A stretch of DNA of 12,409 nt. Origin: an uncultured bacterium. GTDB taxonomy: Bacteria; Actinomycetota; Coriobacteriia; Coriobacteriales; Eggerthellaceae. The notes below the pieces were generated by a model. It saw nothing but the letters and a program-made list of their open reading frames with translations. It had not been told where the DNA came from and did not search any database. Location: the NCBI GenBank assembly GCA_947649215.1, contig CANSQW010000018.1, forward strand, positions 1-12,409, written 5' to 3'. Position 1 is the first letter of the stretch. Each line of letters opens with the position of its first letter. Below, piece after piece: positions 1 through 5,687 of the stretch. The position numbers and the translations under genes are program-made.

Positions 1-428
1 ATTCCGAGGTGCGGCTCTGCTTCCTCCATGCGCTTGCCACTGTTTTACCTGGTCAGCATTTTCCATCGACGCGATCCAAGGCGGAAATTCGGGTTTTTTG
101 CCAGCTTTGCCTCGGAATTTCGAAGCAAATGGCCAGAAACGCTCAAATTGCGTGCAAGGCGCGGCCGCCTTCACGCGCTTGCGACGGTGGAATTGGGGGG
201 GGAGTGCAGCCCGCCGCGCCCTCGTAGGGCGTGTGGCTGGGCCGCGCCGGGAAGCGGGCGACGCACCGGAAGGCGGCCGGCGGCCAGCGGCTTCCAGCAG
301 CGGGGCAAGCCTGTCAGCGACGGCGACGGCGGCGACTCGACGCTGGCCGTCCAGCTCGGGGGATAGCCGGGGGCCAAGCGAAGAGCGGCCCTCCTCGCCT
401 TCGAGGTGCGGAGGAAGGGCGACAGATC
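1..428. other. Left flank without a supportable gene
   Basis: No open frame here has protein-like composition, a ribosome binding site or a recognisable family; the open frames are short or arginine/glycine/proline-rich products of high GC. Bases 1-150 are clearly less GC-rich than the rest and contain TTTTGCC and CTTTGCCT (97-112), resembling the region just before rplM. Bases 180-428 are very GC-rich. The stretch lies downstream of the minus-strand ZIP gene and may be its 3' flank. I see no tRNA or rRNA signature. Confidence 0.5.
388..420 (-). terminator. Imperfect GC-rich hairpin after the ZIP gene
   Basis: Eight bases beyond the ZIP stop codon is an interrupted inverted repeat (GCCCTCCTCGCCT, loop TCG, AGGTGCGGAGGAAGGGC) that can fold with a few bulges. 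No T-tract follows on the minus strand, so it is at best a weak or Rho-assisted terminator. It is called from position and base pairing only. Confidence 0.22.
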
Positions 429-1295
429 CTAGAGGCAGATCATGACGAGACCGAGCGCAAGGCCGGCCATGATGGCGAAGGCCGGGGCCTTCGAGCGATA
501 GATGAGGTAGGCCTCGGGCAGGATCTCGCCGAACACCACGTAGAGCATGGCGCCCGATGCGAAGCCGAGCGACAGGCACAGCCCGAGCGGCCCGATGTCG
601 CCCAGCCAGAAGCCGAGCCACGCGCCCAGCAGGGTGGGCACGCCGCAGGCGGCCGTGAGCAGCGTGGCGCGTACTCGGCCCATGCCGCCGCTGATGAGCG
701 GCACGGCGACGGCCATGCCCTCGGGGATGTTGTGCAGGCCGATGAGCACGGCCATCACCATGCCGGTGCCGAGCATAAGGTTGTCCGAGATGGCGAAGCT
801 GGCGCCGATGGTCATGCCCTCGGGGATGTTGTGCAGCGCGATGGCGCAGGCCATGACGACACCAGCCACCACCAGCGATGCGCGCGAGTCGTTGTTGCGC
901 TTGTGCTCGTTGAAGTGGTCGGCGTGGATGAGCTCGTCGATGTCGTCATGGGTGGCGGGGTGGTCGGCGTCGGCCACGTGGGGCACCTCGTGGCGCGTGC
1001 GCCGGTCGATGACGTAGTTGAGTCCGTAGACGACCGCCACGCCGACGGCCACGGCCGCCACGGCGATGAACACGCCGTGCTCGTGGACCTCCTGGGCTGC
1101 CTCCACCGCCTCGGCAAGCAGGTCGAAGCACACCATGGCGGTCATCACGCCGCCTGCGAAGGCCAGAAGCAGGCTGACCGTGCGGTTCGACTCGCTCTTG
1201 AACAGCGCGCCGACCAGGCCGCCTAGTCCCGTCCCACCGGCGCCGGCCAGCAAGGTGACGAGGGTTATGAACAGAAACGGATCCATCGATTCCAT
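429..1295 (-). CDS. ZIP-family (ZupT/GufA-like) divalent metal transporter
   Basis: Inner-membrane carrier expected to import Zn(II) and possibly other divalent metals; the family is well known, but the metal here is inferred. The 288-residue protein (from the ATG at 1295) has about eight hydrophobic segments and the ZIP signature HNIPEG twice, at about residues 155-160 and 188-193. These supply the His/Asn/Glu metal ligands of TM4 and TM5. Between TM3 and TM4 lies a histidine-rich loop (about 102-131, at least six His plus Asp/Glu), typical of ZIP proteins. The frame stays open to 1427, but the upstream 44 residues are not membrane-like. I chose the ATG at 1295 (MESMDPFLF); GGAAGG lies 12 bases before it, rather far. 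The ATG at 1286 (MDPFLF) is an alternative. An AT-rich TATTATATT (rc of 1341-1349) could be a -10 element, but no good -35 accompanies it. It is monocistronic here and divergent from rplM. Confidence 0.88.
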   Translation of the reverse strand: MESMDPFLFITLVTLLAGAGGTGLGGLVGALFKSESNRTVSLLLAFAGGVMTAMVCFDLLAEAVEAAQEVHEHGVFIAVAAVAVGVAVVYGLNYVIDRRTRHEVPHVADADHPATHDDIDELIHADHFNEHKRNNDSRASLVVAGVVMACAIALHNIPEGMTIGASFAISDNLMLGTGMVMAVLIGLHNIPEGMAVAVPLISGGMGRVRATLLTAACGVPTLLGAWLGFWLGDIGPLGLCLSLGFASGAMLYVVFGEILPEAYLIYRSKAPAFAIMAGLALGLVMICL

Positions 1296-1592
1296 GGCGC
1301 GATCCAGCCTTCCGGAGAGGGTGGGGACGAAAGTTACCCGAATATAATAATGATGAAACCCCTCGACGATGCCAGGAAAGGCGATTCTTCGGTGAGCGTA
1401 AGCCAAGGATAACTTTCGACGCGTCATCCCGTGCTGCCCAGGGGAGGGGGTTCGGGCCCGCTTGCGCTGCTGCTTCGCCCGCGCTGGCTCCGCTCGTCGC
1501 TCGTGGGCGCGGCGCGGTCGGTGGCACGGTGGTCAACTCGGACGCTTTGCCCGCTTTAGCTGGGAATTTTCGTCAGCTTTGCCTGGTTTTCG
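1296..1592. other. Divergent intergenic region, ZIP gene to rplM
   Basis: Non-coding space between the minus-strand ZIP gene and the rplM promoter. It contains the AT-rich 1341-1350 patch that may serve the ZIP gene, a very GC-rich middle (about 1430-1530) with nothing recognisable, and from about 1540 an AT-richer stretch with CTTTGCC repeats leading into the rplM promoter. I looked for a tRNA around the GGTTCGG at about 1447 and found no cloverleaf. Confidence 0.4.
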
Positions 1593-1622
1593 TTGACTTT
1601 GCCCGAGGCGCGTATATACAAT
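1593..1622 (+). promoter_or_regulatory. Probable sigma-70 type promoter of rplM-rpsI
   Basis: TTGACT (1593-1598) matches the -35 consensus at 5 of 6. It is followed after 18 bases by TACAAT (1617-1622), or after 16 bases by TATACA (1615-1620), as the -10. It stands in a locally AT-rich stretch upstream of the ribosomal protein operon. Transcription would start near 1630, giving a leader of about 250 bases. Confidence 0.6.
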
Positions 1623-1878
1623 GCAAAAGTTCGCTTTCAAAAGCCCCGTAACGGCAGTGCGAGTTCGGAAGCGCGCAAGGAGGGAGTCCAGGCCCACACC
1701 GCGTGCGTTGGCGTAGGAAACCAGCACCCGAGGTCAGCTGCACTTTTGAAAACAAACACCCCTGCAAGGCGGGCTCCGCTGCGGAGGGATCGGGCGCGGC
1801 CTTATGGCTACGCGCGACCCCGTGGATCGGAGGCTTCAGCCGCCCGGCAGGACCTGCAAGCTAATTGGAGGAACGTAA
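1623..1878 (+). other. Long 5' leader of rplM
   Basis: About 250 untranslated bases separate the promoter from the rplM start. A small hairpin CTCCG-CTG-CGGAG (1774-1786) and other GC-rich complementarity are visible, but no clear terminator/antiterminator pair. Known L13 leaders in other phyla bind L13 for feedback control; whether this one does is inference. A Shine-Dalgarno GGAGG lies at 1867-1871. Confidence 0.3.
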
Positions 1879-2313
1879 GTGAAGACGTATCATGCAAAGC
1901 CCGGCGAGGTCGAGCGCGAGTGGGTGCTGATCGACGCCACTGACCAGGTGCTCGGTCGCGTGGCCACCAAGGCCGCTCAGATCCTCAAGGGCAAGCACAA
2001 GCCGCAGTACACCCCCCATGTGGACACCGGTGACTTCGTGATCATCATCAACGCGGACAAGATTCGCGTGACGGGCACGAAGGCCGCGTCCAAGAGCTAC
2101 TACCGCCACAGTGGTTTCCCCGGCGGGCTGAAGTCCGAGACCTTCACCGAGGCCATGGCCAAGCATCCGGAGCGCGTGATCGAGCATGCCGTCAAGGGCA
2201 TGCTGCCGAAGAACACGCTCGGTCGCGCCATGGGCAAGAAGCTCAAGGTCTACACCGGTGCGGAGCACCCGCACATGGCTCAGCAGCCCCGCAAGATTGA
2301 GATGGAGGGTTAA
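1879..2313 (+). CDS. rplM: 50S ribosomal protein L13
   Basis: Structural protein of the large ribosomal subunit, an early 23S rRNA binder. The 144-residue product matches the family's usual length and shows its typical features: the [17 protein letters not shown]-terminal segment, then [16 protein letters not shown], the [10 protein letters not shown] loop and the conserved KGMLPKN-LGR segment (about 107-116) near the C terminus. The start is GTG at 1879, supported by GGAGG at 1867-1871 with 7 bases of spacing. It is first in a two-gene operon with rpsI, the arrangement conserved across bacteria; only 2 bases separate its stop from the rpsI ATG. Feedback control through the leader is possible but not shown. 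Confidence 0.97.
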   Translation: MKTYHAKPGEVEREWVLIDATDQVLGRVATKAAQILKGKHKPQYTPHVDTGDFVIIINADKIRVTGTKAASKSYYRHSGFPGGLKSETFTEAMAKHPERVIEHAVKGMLPKNTLGRAMGKKLKVYTGAEHPHMAQQPRKIEMEG

Positions 2314-2315
2314 TC

Positions 2316-2708
2316 ATGGCAGGTGAAGCTCTGTACTACGGCACCGGCCGTCGCAAGAACGCCGTCGCCCGCGTGCGCCTGGTTCCCGGCACCGGCAAGG
2401 TGACCGTCAACGGCCGCGATGGCGAGGAGTACTTCGGCCGTGAGGCTCTGCTCAACTACGCGAAGACCCCGTTCAAGGTGACTGACACCCAGGGCCACTT
2501 CGACGTGATCGCCAACATCACCGGTGGCGGCGTGTCCGGCCAGGCCGGCGCCCTGCGCCACGGCATCTCCCGCGCCCTGCTGGCGGCTGGCGACTACCGC
2601 GCCGAGCTGAAGAAGGCTGGCTTCCTGACGCGTGACGCCCGTATGGTGGAGCGCAAGAAGTACGGCCTGAAGAAGGCTCGCAAGCGCCCGCAGTTCTCCA
2701 AGCGCTAG
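2316..2708 (+). CDS. rpsI: 30S ribosomal protein S9
   Basis: Small-subunit ribosomal protein whose C-terminal tail reaches the P-site tRNA. It is 130 residues, normal length. Visible hallmarks are [14 protein letters not shown] at the start, the [20 protein letters not shown] centre and the invariant basic tail ending in QFSKR, with the final Lys-Arg that contacts tRNA. The ATG at 2316 follows the rplM stop by 2 bases. Its Shine-Dalgarno GGAGGG (2304-2309) lies inside the end of rplM, so translation is probably coupled. A strong intrinsic terminator follows about 24 bases after the stop. Confidence 0.97.
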   Translation: MAGEALYYGTGRRKNAVARVRLVPGTGKVTVNGRDGEEYFGREALLNYAKTPFKVTDTQGHFDVIANITGGGVSGQAGALRHGISRALLAAGDYRAELKKAGFLTRDARMVERKKYGLKKARKRPQFSKR

Positions 2709-2731
2709 TTTTTCGCGCACGCTGCGTTGGG

Positions 2732-2767
2732 AGAGGACCTGCTCGGAAGAGCAGGTCCTCTTTTTTT
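2732..2767 (+). terminator. Intrinsic terminator of rplM-rpsI
   Basis: A perfect 12-bp stem GAGGACCTGCTC (2733-2744) / GAGCAGGTCCTC (2749-2760) with a GGAA tetraloop is followed directly by seven T residues (2761-2767). The next gene is convergent, so this cleanly ends the ribosomal operon. Confidence 0.95.
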
Positions 2768-2769
2768 GT

Positions 2770-2790
2770 CGAAGGTGTTAAACGATTAAC
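2770..2790 (+). repeat. Partial, diverged copy of the fic-flanking repeat
   Basis: CGAAGGTGTTAAACGATTAAC matches the same stretch inside both 76-bp repeats (CGAAGGTGTTAAGCGGTTAAC in the first copy) at 19 of 21 positions. It begins three bases after the rpsI terminator T-tract and contains the small palindrome GTTAA-ACGA-TTAAC. It could be a remnant of an older repeat copy. The similarity is directly visible; the origin is inferred. Confidence 0.6.
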
Positions 2791-2811
2791 AGCATGAGGG
2801 GGTTTTGGTGC

Positions 2812-2887
2812 TGACTGAGTTAAAAATCGCTCGATTTTTAACTCAGTAAGGGGGAATTCAGAGCGAAGGTGTTAAGCGGTTAACTCA
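2812..2887 (+). repeat. 76-bp direct repeat, copy 1 (downstream of fic)
   Basis: Identical to 4181-4256 at 72 of 76 positions without gaps, in the same orientation. It opens with a 34-bp palindrome (2814-2847) with perfect 16-bp arms ACTGAGTTAAAAATCG / CGATTTTTAACTCAGT around a CT centre. It then has GGGGGAATTCAG, and ends with GTTAA-GCGG-TTAAC (2871-2884), inside which the fic stop codon (2872-2874) falls. The repeat therefore encodes the last residues (LTA) of the Fic protein. Together with copy 2 it brackets the fic gene. Confidence 0.93.
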
Positions 2888-4116
2888 TTCGCCGGGTCAG
2901 ACGAGGGGAGCGGGATCTCATCGGCGAGCGCTTCAAGGCGCTCCCGATCGAGGGCGTAGTGCGTCTTTCTCCCCACCTTGAACGCCTCGACAAGCCCCAG
3001 TTCCTTCAGAGGCTCAAGGCGCTTGTACAGCGTTTGACGGGAGATTCCGACCGCGCGGGCCATGTTGATGCCGCTGATGCCCTCGAACGAGAACAGCGTG
3101 GCGGTGGCCAGCACCTCGGCAACGTCGCGGCTCTCCGGCGGCACAAGGCGGTCGGTCGCGGCCACGCACTGCTCGAAGGCGTGCCGCCTCTCGATGAGGG
3201 AGTCGCGGAGATTGCGCATGGCCTGCACGATGATCTCGCAGAAGGAGACGACGAAGGGAGTCAGGTCGCCGCGGTTGAGCGCGTGCTCGCAGGTGGTGAA
3301 TGCCTTGTAGTACTTGTTGATGTCGTTCTTGACGGCAAAAGAGAGGCCAAGCCCGACGAGGGGCTCGTACTCCTGGGCGATGAGATAGCTGCTGATGAAG
3401 CGGTTGGTGCGGCCGTTGCCATCGTAGAAGGGATGAATGTAGCCGAAGAGGAAGTGGAACAGCGCCACGCGGACGAGAAGCTCGACGCCCGTATCGTTGA
3501 GCAGGCGCAGGGCGTTGTCGAGCTCCTCGATGATGCGGCTTTCGGGCTCCAGGCCGTCATGGATGGGGATGCCAGCCTGGTCGACGACGTGGACGACGCC
3601 CTGGCGAAAGTAGCGCCCATCGGGCACGTTGCCGGGATCCGCTGCCTCCACCTCGGCGAGAACGAGGTCGTCGTAGATGGCGCGGATGTCAGGGCAGGTT
3701 TCGGTGGCGATGTGGGGGCGGCTCTCAAGCAGGGCGTACTTCTGCACGATGCCGAGGAAGCGGCCGTTGCGGTCGTTCTCGCGCAGGCGCTCGAGCACCT
3801 CGCCGATCTCTCGCCGGGTGGAGCGGACGCCCTCTATCTCGTTGGTGAGCACGATCTCGTCGATGAGGCAGCTATCGCGGTAGCTCTCAAGGGCGCGGCC
3901 GGGCAGGGACAGCTCGAGCTTGAGAATCTCCTTGTCGAGCCGGGCGGCCTCCAGCATGGCCTCGTAGATCTCGGGAGCCATGAAGACGAAGGCGGGCGCG
4001 CCGGAGACCGTCGTGTCGAGATGCAGCGTGCGCGGGTCGTTGAAGCGGCTCTCGTAGGCGCTGTCGGCATCGGCCGCCGGGTCGTGGAAGAGCTTGCGAA
4101 GGTCGCGGTAGGTCAT
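2872..4116 (-). CDS. fic: Fic-domain protein (AMPylase-type) with C-terminal helix-turn-helix
   Basis: Fic proteins transfer AMP (or another phosphate-containing moiety) from a nucleotide to hydroxyl side chains of target proteins. The 414-residue product has, in order: a Fic_N-like N-terminal region (about 30-110); an inhibitory-helix motif TNEIEG (91-96, the (S/T)xxxE(G/N) type) in front of the core, as in class II Fic proteins; the Fic core with the complete catalytic motif HPFYDGNGRTNR (228-239, catalytic His228); and a winged-helix/HTH region (about 340-392) with ARAVGISRQTLYKRLEPL. This layout matches the chromosomal Fic-HTH proteins common in bacteria. The target is unknown. The inhibitory motif in cis means no separate antitoxin is needed, and none is seen. 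The start is the ATG at 4116, with GGGAAAG seven bases before it. The gene stands alone between two 76-bp direct repeats; palindromes at its promoter suggest its own HTH may bind there. Confidence 0.92.
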   Translation of the reverse strand: MTYRDLRKLFHDPAADADSAYESRFNDPRTLHLDTTVSGAPAFVFMAPEIYEAMLEAARLDKEILKLELSLPGRALESYRDSCLIDEIVLTNEIEGVRSTRREIGEVLERLRENDRNGRFLGIVQKYALLESRPHIATETCPDIRAIYDDLVLAEVEAADPGNVPDGRYFRQGVVHVVDQAGIPIHDGLEPESRIIEELDNALRLLNDTGVELLVRVALFHFLFGYIHPFYDGNGRTNRFISSYLIAQEYEPLVGLGLSFAVKNDINKYYKAFTTCEHALNRGDLTPFVVSFCEIIVQAMRNLRDSLIERRHAFEQCVAATDRLVPPESRDVAEVLATATLFSFEGISGINMARAVGISRQTLYKRLEPLKELGLVEAFKVGRKTHYALDRERLEALADEIPLPSSDPANELTA

Positions 4117-4130
4117 AGCATCGCTTTCCC

Positions 4131-4180
4131 ATTGAGTTAAATTTCGAGGATATTTTAACTCAATAAGGGCGGTAGGCTAA
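4131..4180 (-). promoter_or_regulatory. Likely fic promoter with overlapping operator palindrome
   Basis: Read on the minus strand, TTAGCC (rc of 4175-4180) is a weak -35. After 17 bases comes TAAAAT (rc of 4152-4157), a good -10. The -10 sits inside a 34-bp palindrome (4131-4164) with perfect 11-bp arms ATTGAGTTAAA / TTTAACTCAAT. This is the same length and half-site (GAGTTAAA) as the palindromes in the two repeats. Its centre is 52 bp, about five helical turns, from the centre of the palindrome at 4183-4216, so two bound proteins would lie on one face of the DNA. Repression by the Fic HTH domain is inferred. Confidence 0.5.
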
Positions 4181-4256
4181 TGACTGAGTTAAAAATCGCC
4201 CGATTTTTAACTCAGTCAGGGGGAATTCAGGGCGAAGGTGTTAAGCGGTTGACTCA
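4181..4256 (+). repeat. 76-bp direct repeat, copy 2 (upstream of fic)
   Basis: Second copy of 2812-2887 with four substitutions and no gaps. Its palindrome is slightly longer than in copy 1: GACTGAGTTAAAAATCG / CGATTTTTAACTCAGTC (4182-4217, 17-bp arms, CC centre). The right end reaches the stop codon of the fused ABC gene (4254-4256), so this copy sits after the ABC gene exactly as copy 1 sits after fic. The unit repeated is thus 'palindrome plus the end of a minus-strand gene'. Confidence 0.93.
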
Positions 4257-5681
4257 ATTGAGCGAGAGGGCTTGGGCTTGGAGGGCCTCGGGAGTGTCGG
4301 GGTGGTGGGTGGCGATGATGAGGGTGCGCGAGCCGAGGGCCTGGAGAGTGAGGCGAGCGGCGGTTTCCCGAGAGGCCTCGTCGAGGTTGGCGAAGGGCTC
4401 GTCGAGGATGACGAGGGAAGCGTCGCGGGCCAGTGCTCGGGCCAGTTCGATGCGGCGGCGCTGACCGCCGGAGAGCTGGGCGACGGGACGGTCGAGGAGG
4501 TCGGGCGCGTCGGGGATGAGCGCGGCGGCCAGGCGCGCGGCGCGGGCGCGTTCGCCGCAGTCGCGGGCAGCGAGGGCCAGGTTCTCGCGACCAGTGAGCT
4601 CCTCGATGAGGCGCGACTCCTGGAACACCATGCTCACGCTGGCCGGCTGTATCTGGACGGTGCCCGCATCGGGCTGCTCAAGTCCTGCCACCAGGCGCAG
4701 GAGCGTGGTCTTGCCGGCGCCTGAGGGCGCCATGGCGCAGAGGCGGCCGCCGGGCTCCACGTCGAGCGAGAGGCCGTCCAGCACGTAGTGGTCGCCGAAG
4801 GACTTGGCGACGCCGCACAGCCGCACGCGGGCGCCGGGGACGGAGACGGGGGCGTCGGGCGCGGTGGTTGCCGGGCGCTCGCGCAGGAGAAGGTGGGGAA
4901 GGCGCGCGAGGGCGTCGATGAGCGCCACGACCGCCTTCTCGCAGAGCCAGCCCAGGGCTATCACCACCACCGTCCAGGCGATGATGTCGGCGGTGTCAAG
5001 CGAGAGCTTCGCCAGGTAGATGTGCTCGCCGATGGAGCGCGCGGGCAGGCCGATGAGCTCGGCGGCCACCCCCGCCTTCCAGGCCATGCCGACGGCGGTC
5101 TTGGCGGCGGCGCGCAGGAAGGGGGCGGCCTGGGGCCAGCGCACGCACGTCCAGCGGCGCAGGCGCGGCACGGCGAATACGGCCAGCATCTCGTCGAGGG
5201 CCCGATCGCGCGCGCCGCGCGCCTCGAGGGCGGCGAAGTAGAACGGCGGCGCCACCACGAGCCCCACCACGAGGGAGGTCGCGCGGCTTGAGCCGGCCCC
5301 TACCAGCAGCAGCGCGATGACGCACACGACCGGCGTGCTCTTCACCACGTGAAGGAGCGGCGCCAGGAAGTCGCGCACGCTCGCCCAGCGCGCGGCTGCG
5401 GCACCGGCGGTCAGCCCGAGGGCGCCGGCTGCGGCGAACCCGAGGGCGATCCGCTCGAAGGAGCGCGCCGTCGCCGTCCAGAATGCAGGATCGGCCAGGT
5501 TGCGGACGAGGGCGGAGGCGGCCTCGGCGGGGCCGCAGAGCAGGAGCGCGTTGCCCACGGCCAGGGCTGCCATCTGCCAGAGCGCGAGCCATGCGAGGAT
5601 GATGGCGGCGCGCCGTATGACGCGGCGCAGGCCGCCGCCCTCGCGTTCGCCCCGATCCCCTTCCGCCGTTCCCTTCCGCAT
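4254..5681 (-). CDS. ABC importer: permease and ATPase fused in one protein (SsuCB/TauCB type)
   Basis: A 475-residue fusion. Residues about 20-260 form an integral membrane permease of the nitrate/sulfonate/taurine/thiamine-precursor class, with about five to six hydrophobic segments and the cytoplasmic EAA-type loop (about 163-212). Residues about 282-475 are a nucleotide-binding domain: Walker A APSGAGKTT (318-326, Lys324), Q-loop Gln354, signature LSGGQ (403-407), Walker B LVILDEP (423-429, catalytic Glu428) and a switch His in ATHH (457-460). All ATPase residues look intact. Usually these are two genes; here a short linker (about 261-281) joins them, so a homodimer would give the full transporter. 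The ATG at 5681 follows the lipoprotein stop by 6 bases, suggesting translational coupling. The substrate cannot be read from sequence. The 3' end abuts repeat copy 2. Confidence 0.9.
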   Translation of the reverse strand: MRKGTAEGDRGEREGGGLRRVIRRAAIILAWLALWQMAALAVGNALLLCGPAEAASALVRNLADPAFWTATARSFERIALGFAAAGALGLTAGAAAARWASVRDFLAPLLHVVKSTPVVCVIALLLVGAGSSRATSLVVGLVVAPPFYFAALEARGARDRALDEMLAVFAVPRLRRWTCVRWPQAAPFLRAAAKTAVGMAWKAGVAAELIGLPARSIGEHIYLAKLSLDTADIIAWTVVVIALGWLCEKAVVALIDALARLPHLLLRERPATTAPDAPVSVPGARVRLCGVAKSFGDHYVLDGLSLDVEPGGRLCAMAPSGAGKTTLLRLVAGLEQPDAGTVQIQPASVSMVFQESRLIEELTGRENLALAARDCGERARAARLAAALIPDAPDLLDRPVAQLSGGQRRRIELARALARDASLVILDEPFANLDEASRETAARLTLQALGSRTLIIATHHPDTPEALQAQALSLN

Positions 5682-5687
5682 GGCGGG

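Noticed and set aside
231-1226. A 331-residue plus-strand open frame opposite the ZIP gene
   Set aside because: His/Asp/Val/Gly-rich mirror of the ZIP reading frame, with no ribosome binding site and no domain; the minus-strand ZIP motifs are unambiguous.
1428-1533. A tRNA gene around the GGTTCGG motif
   Set aside because: The T-loop consensus is incomplete and no acceptor stem or anticodon arm can be folded around it.
2814-2847. The perfect palindrome as an intrinsic terminator of fic
   Set aside because: The stem is AT-rich with the T-run inside the stem rather than after it, and a related palindrome sits at the fic promoter; an operator-type role fits better, though a weak terminator function cannot be excluded.
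2959-4140. A 393-residue plus-strand open frame opposite fic
   Set aside because: Shadow of the Fic coding frame; low-complexity composition (Val/Asp/Glu/His) and no recognisable domain.
2812-4256. CRISPR array or IS element
   Set aside because: Only two full repeats 1.37 kb apart with a single Fic gene between them; no spacers, no transposase, no terminal inverted repeats at the outer edges.
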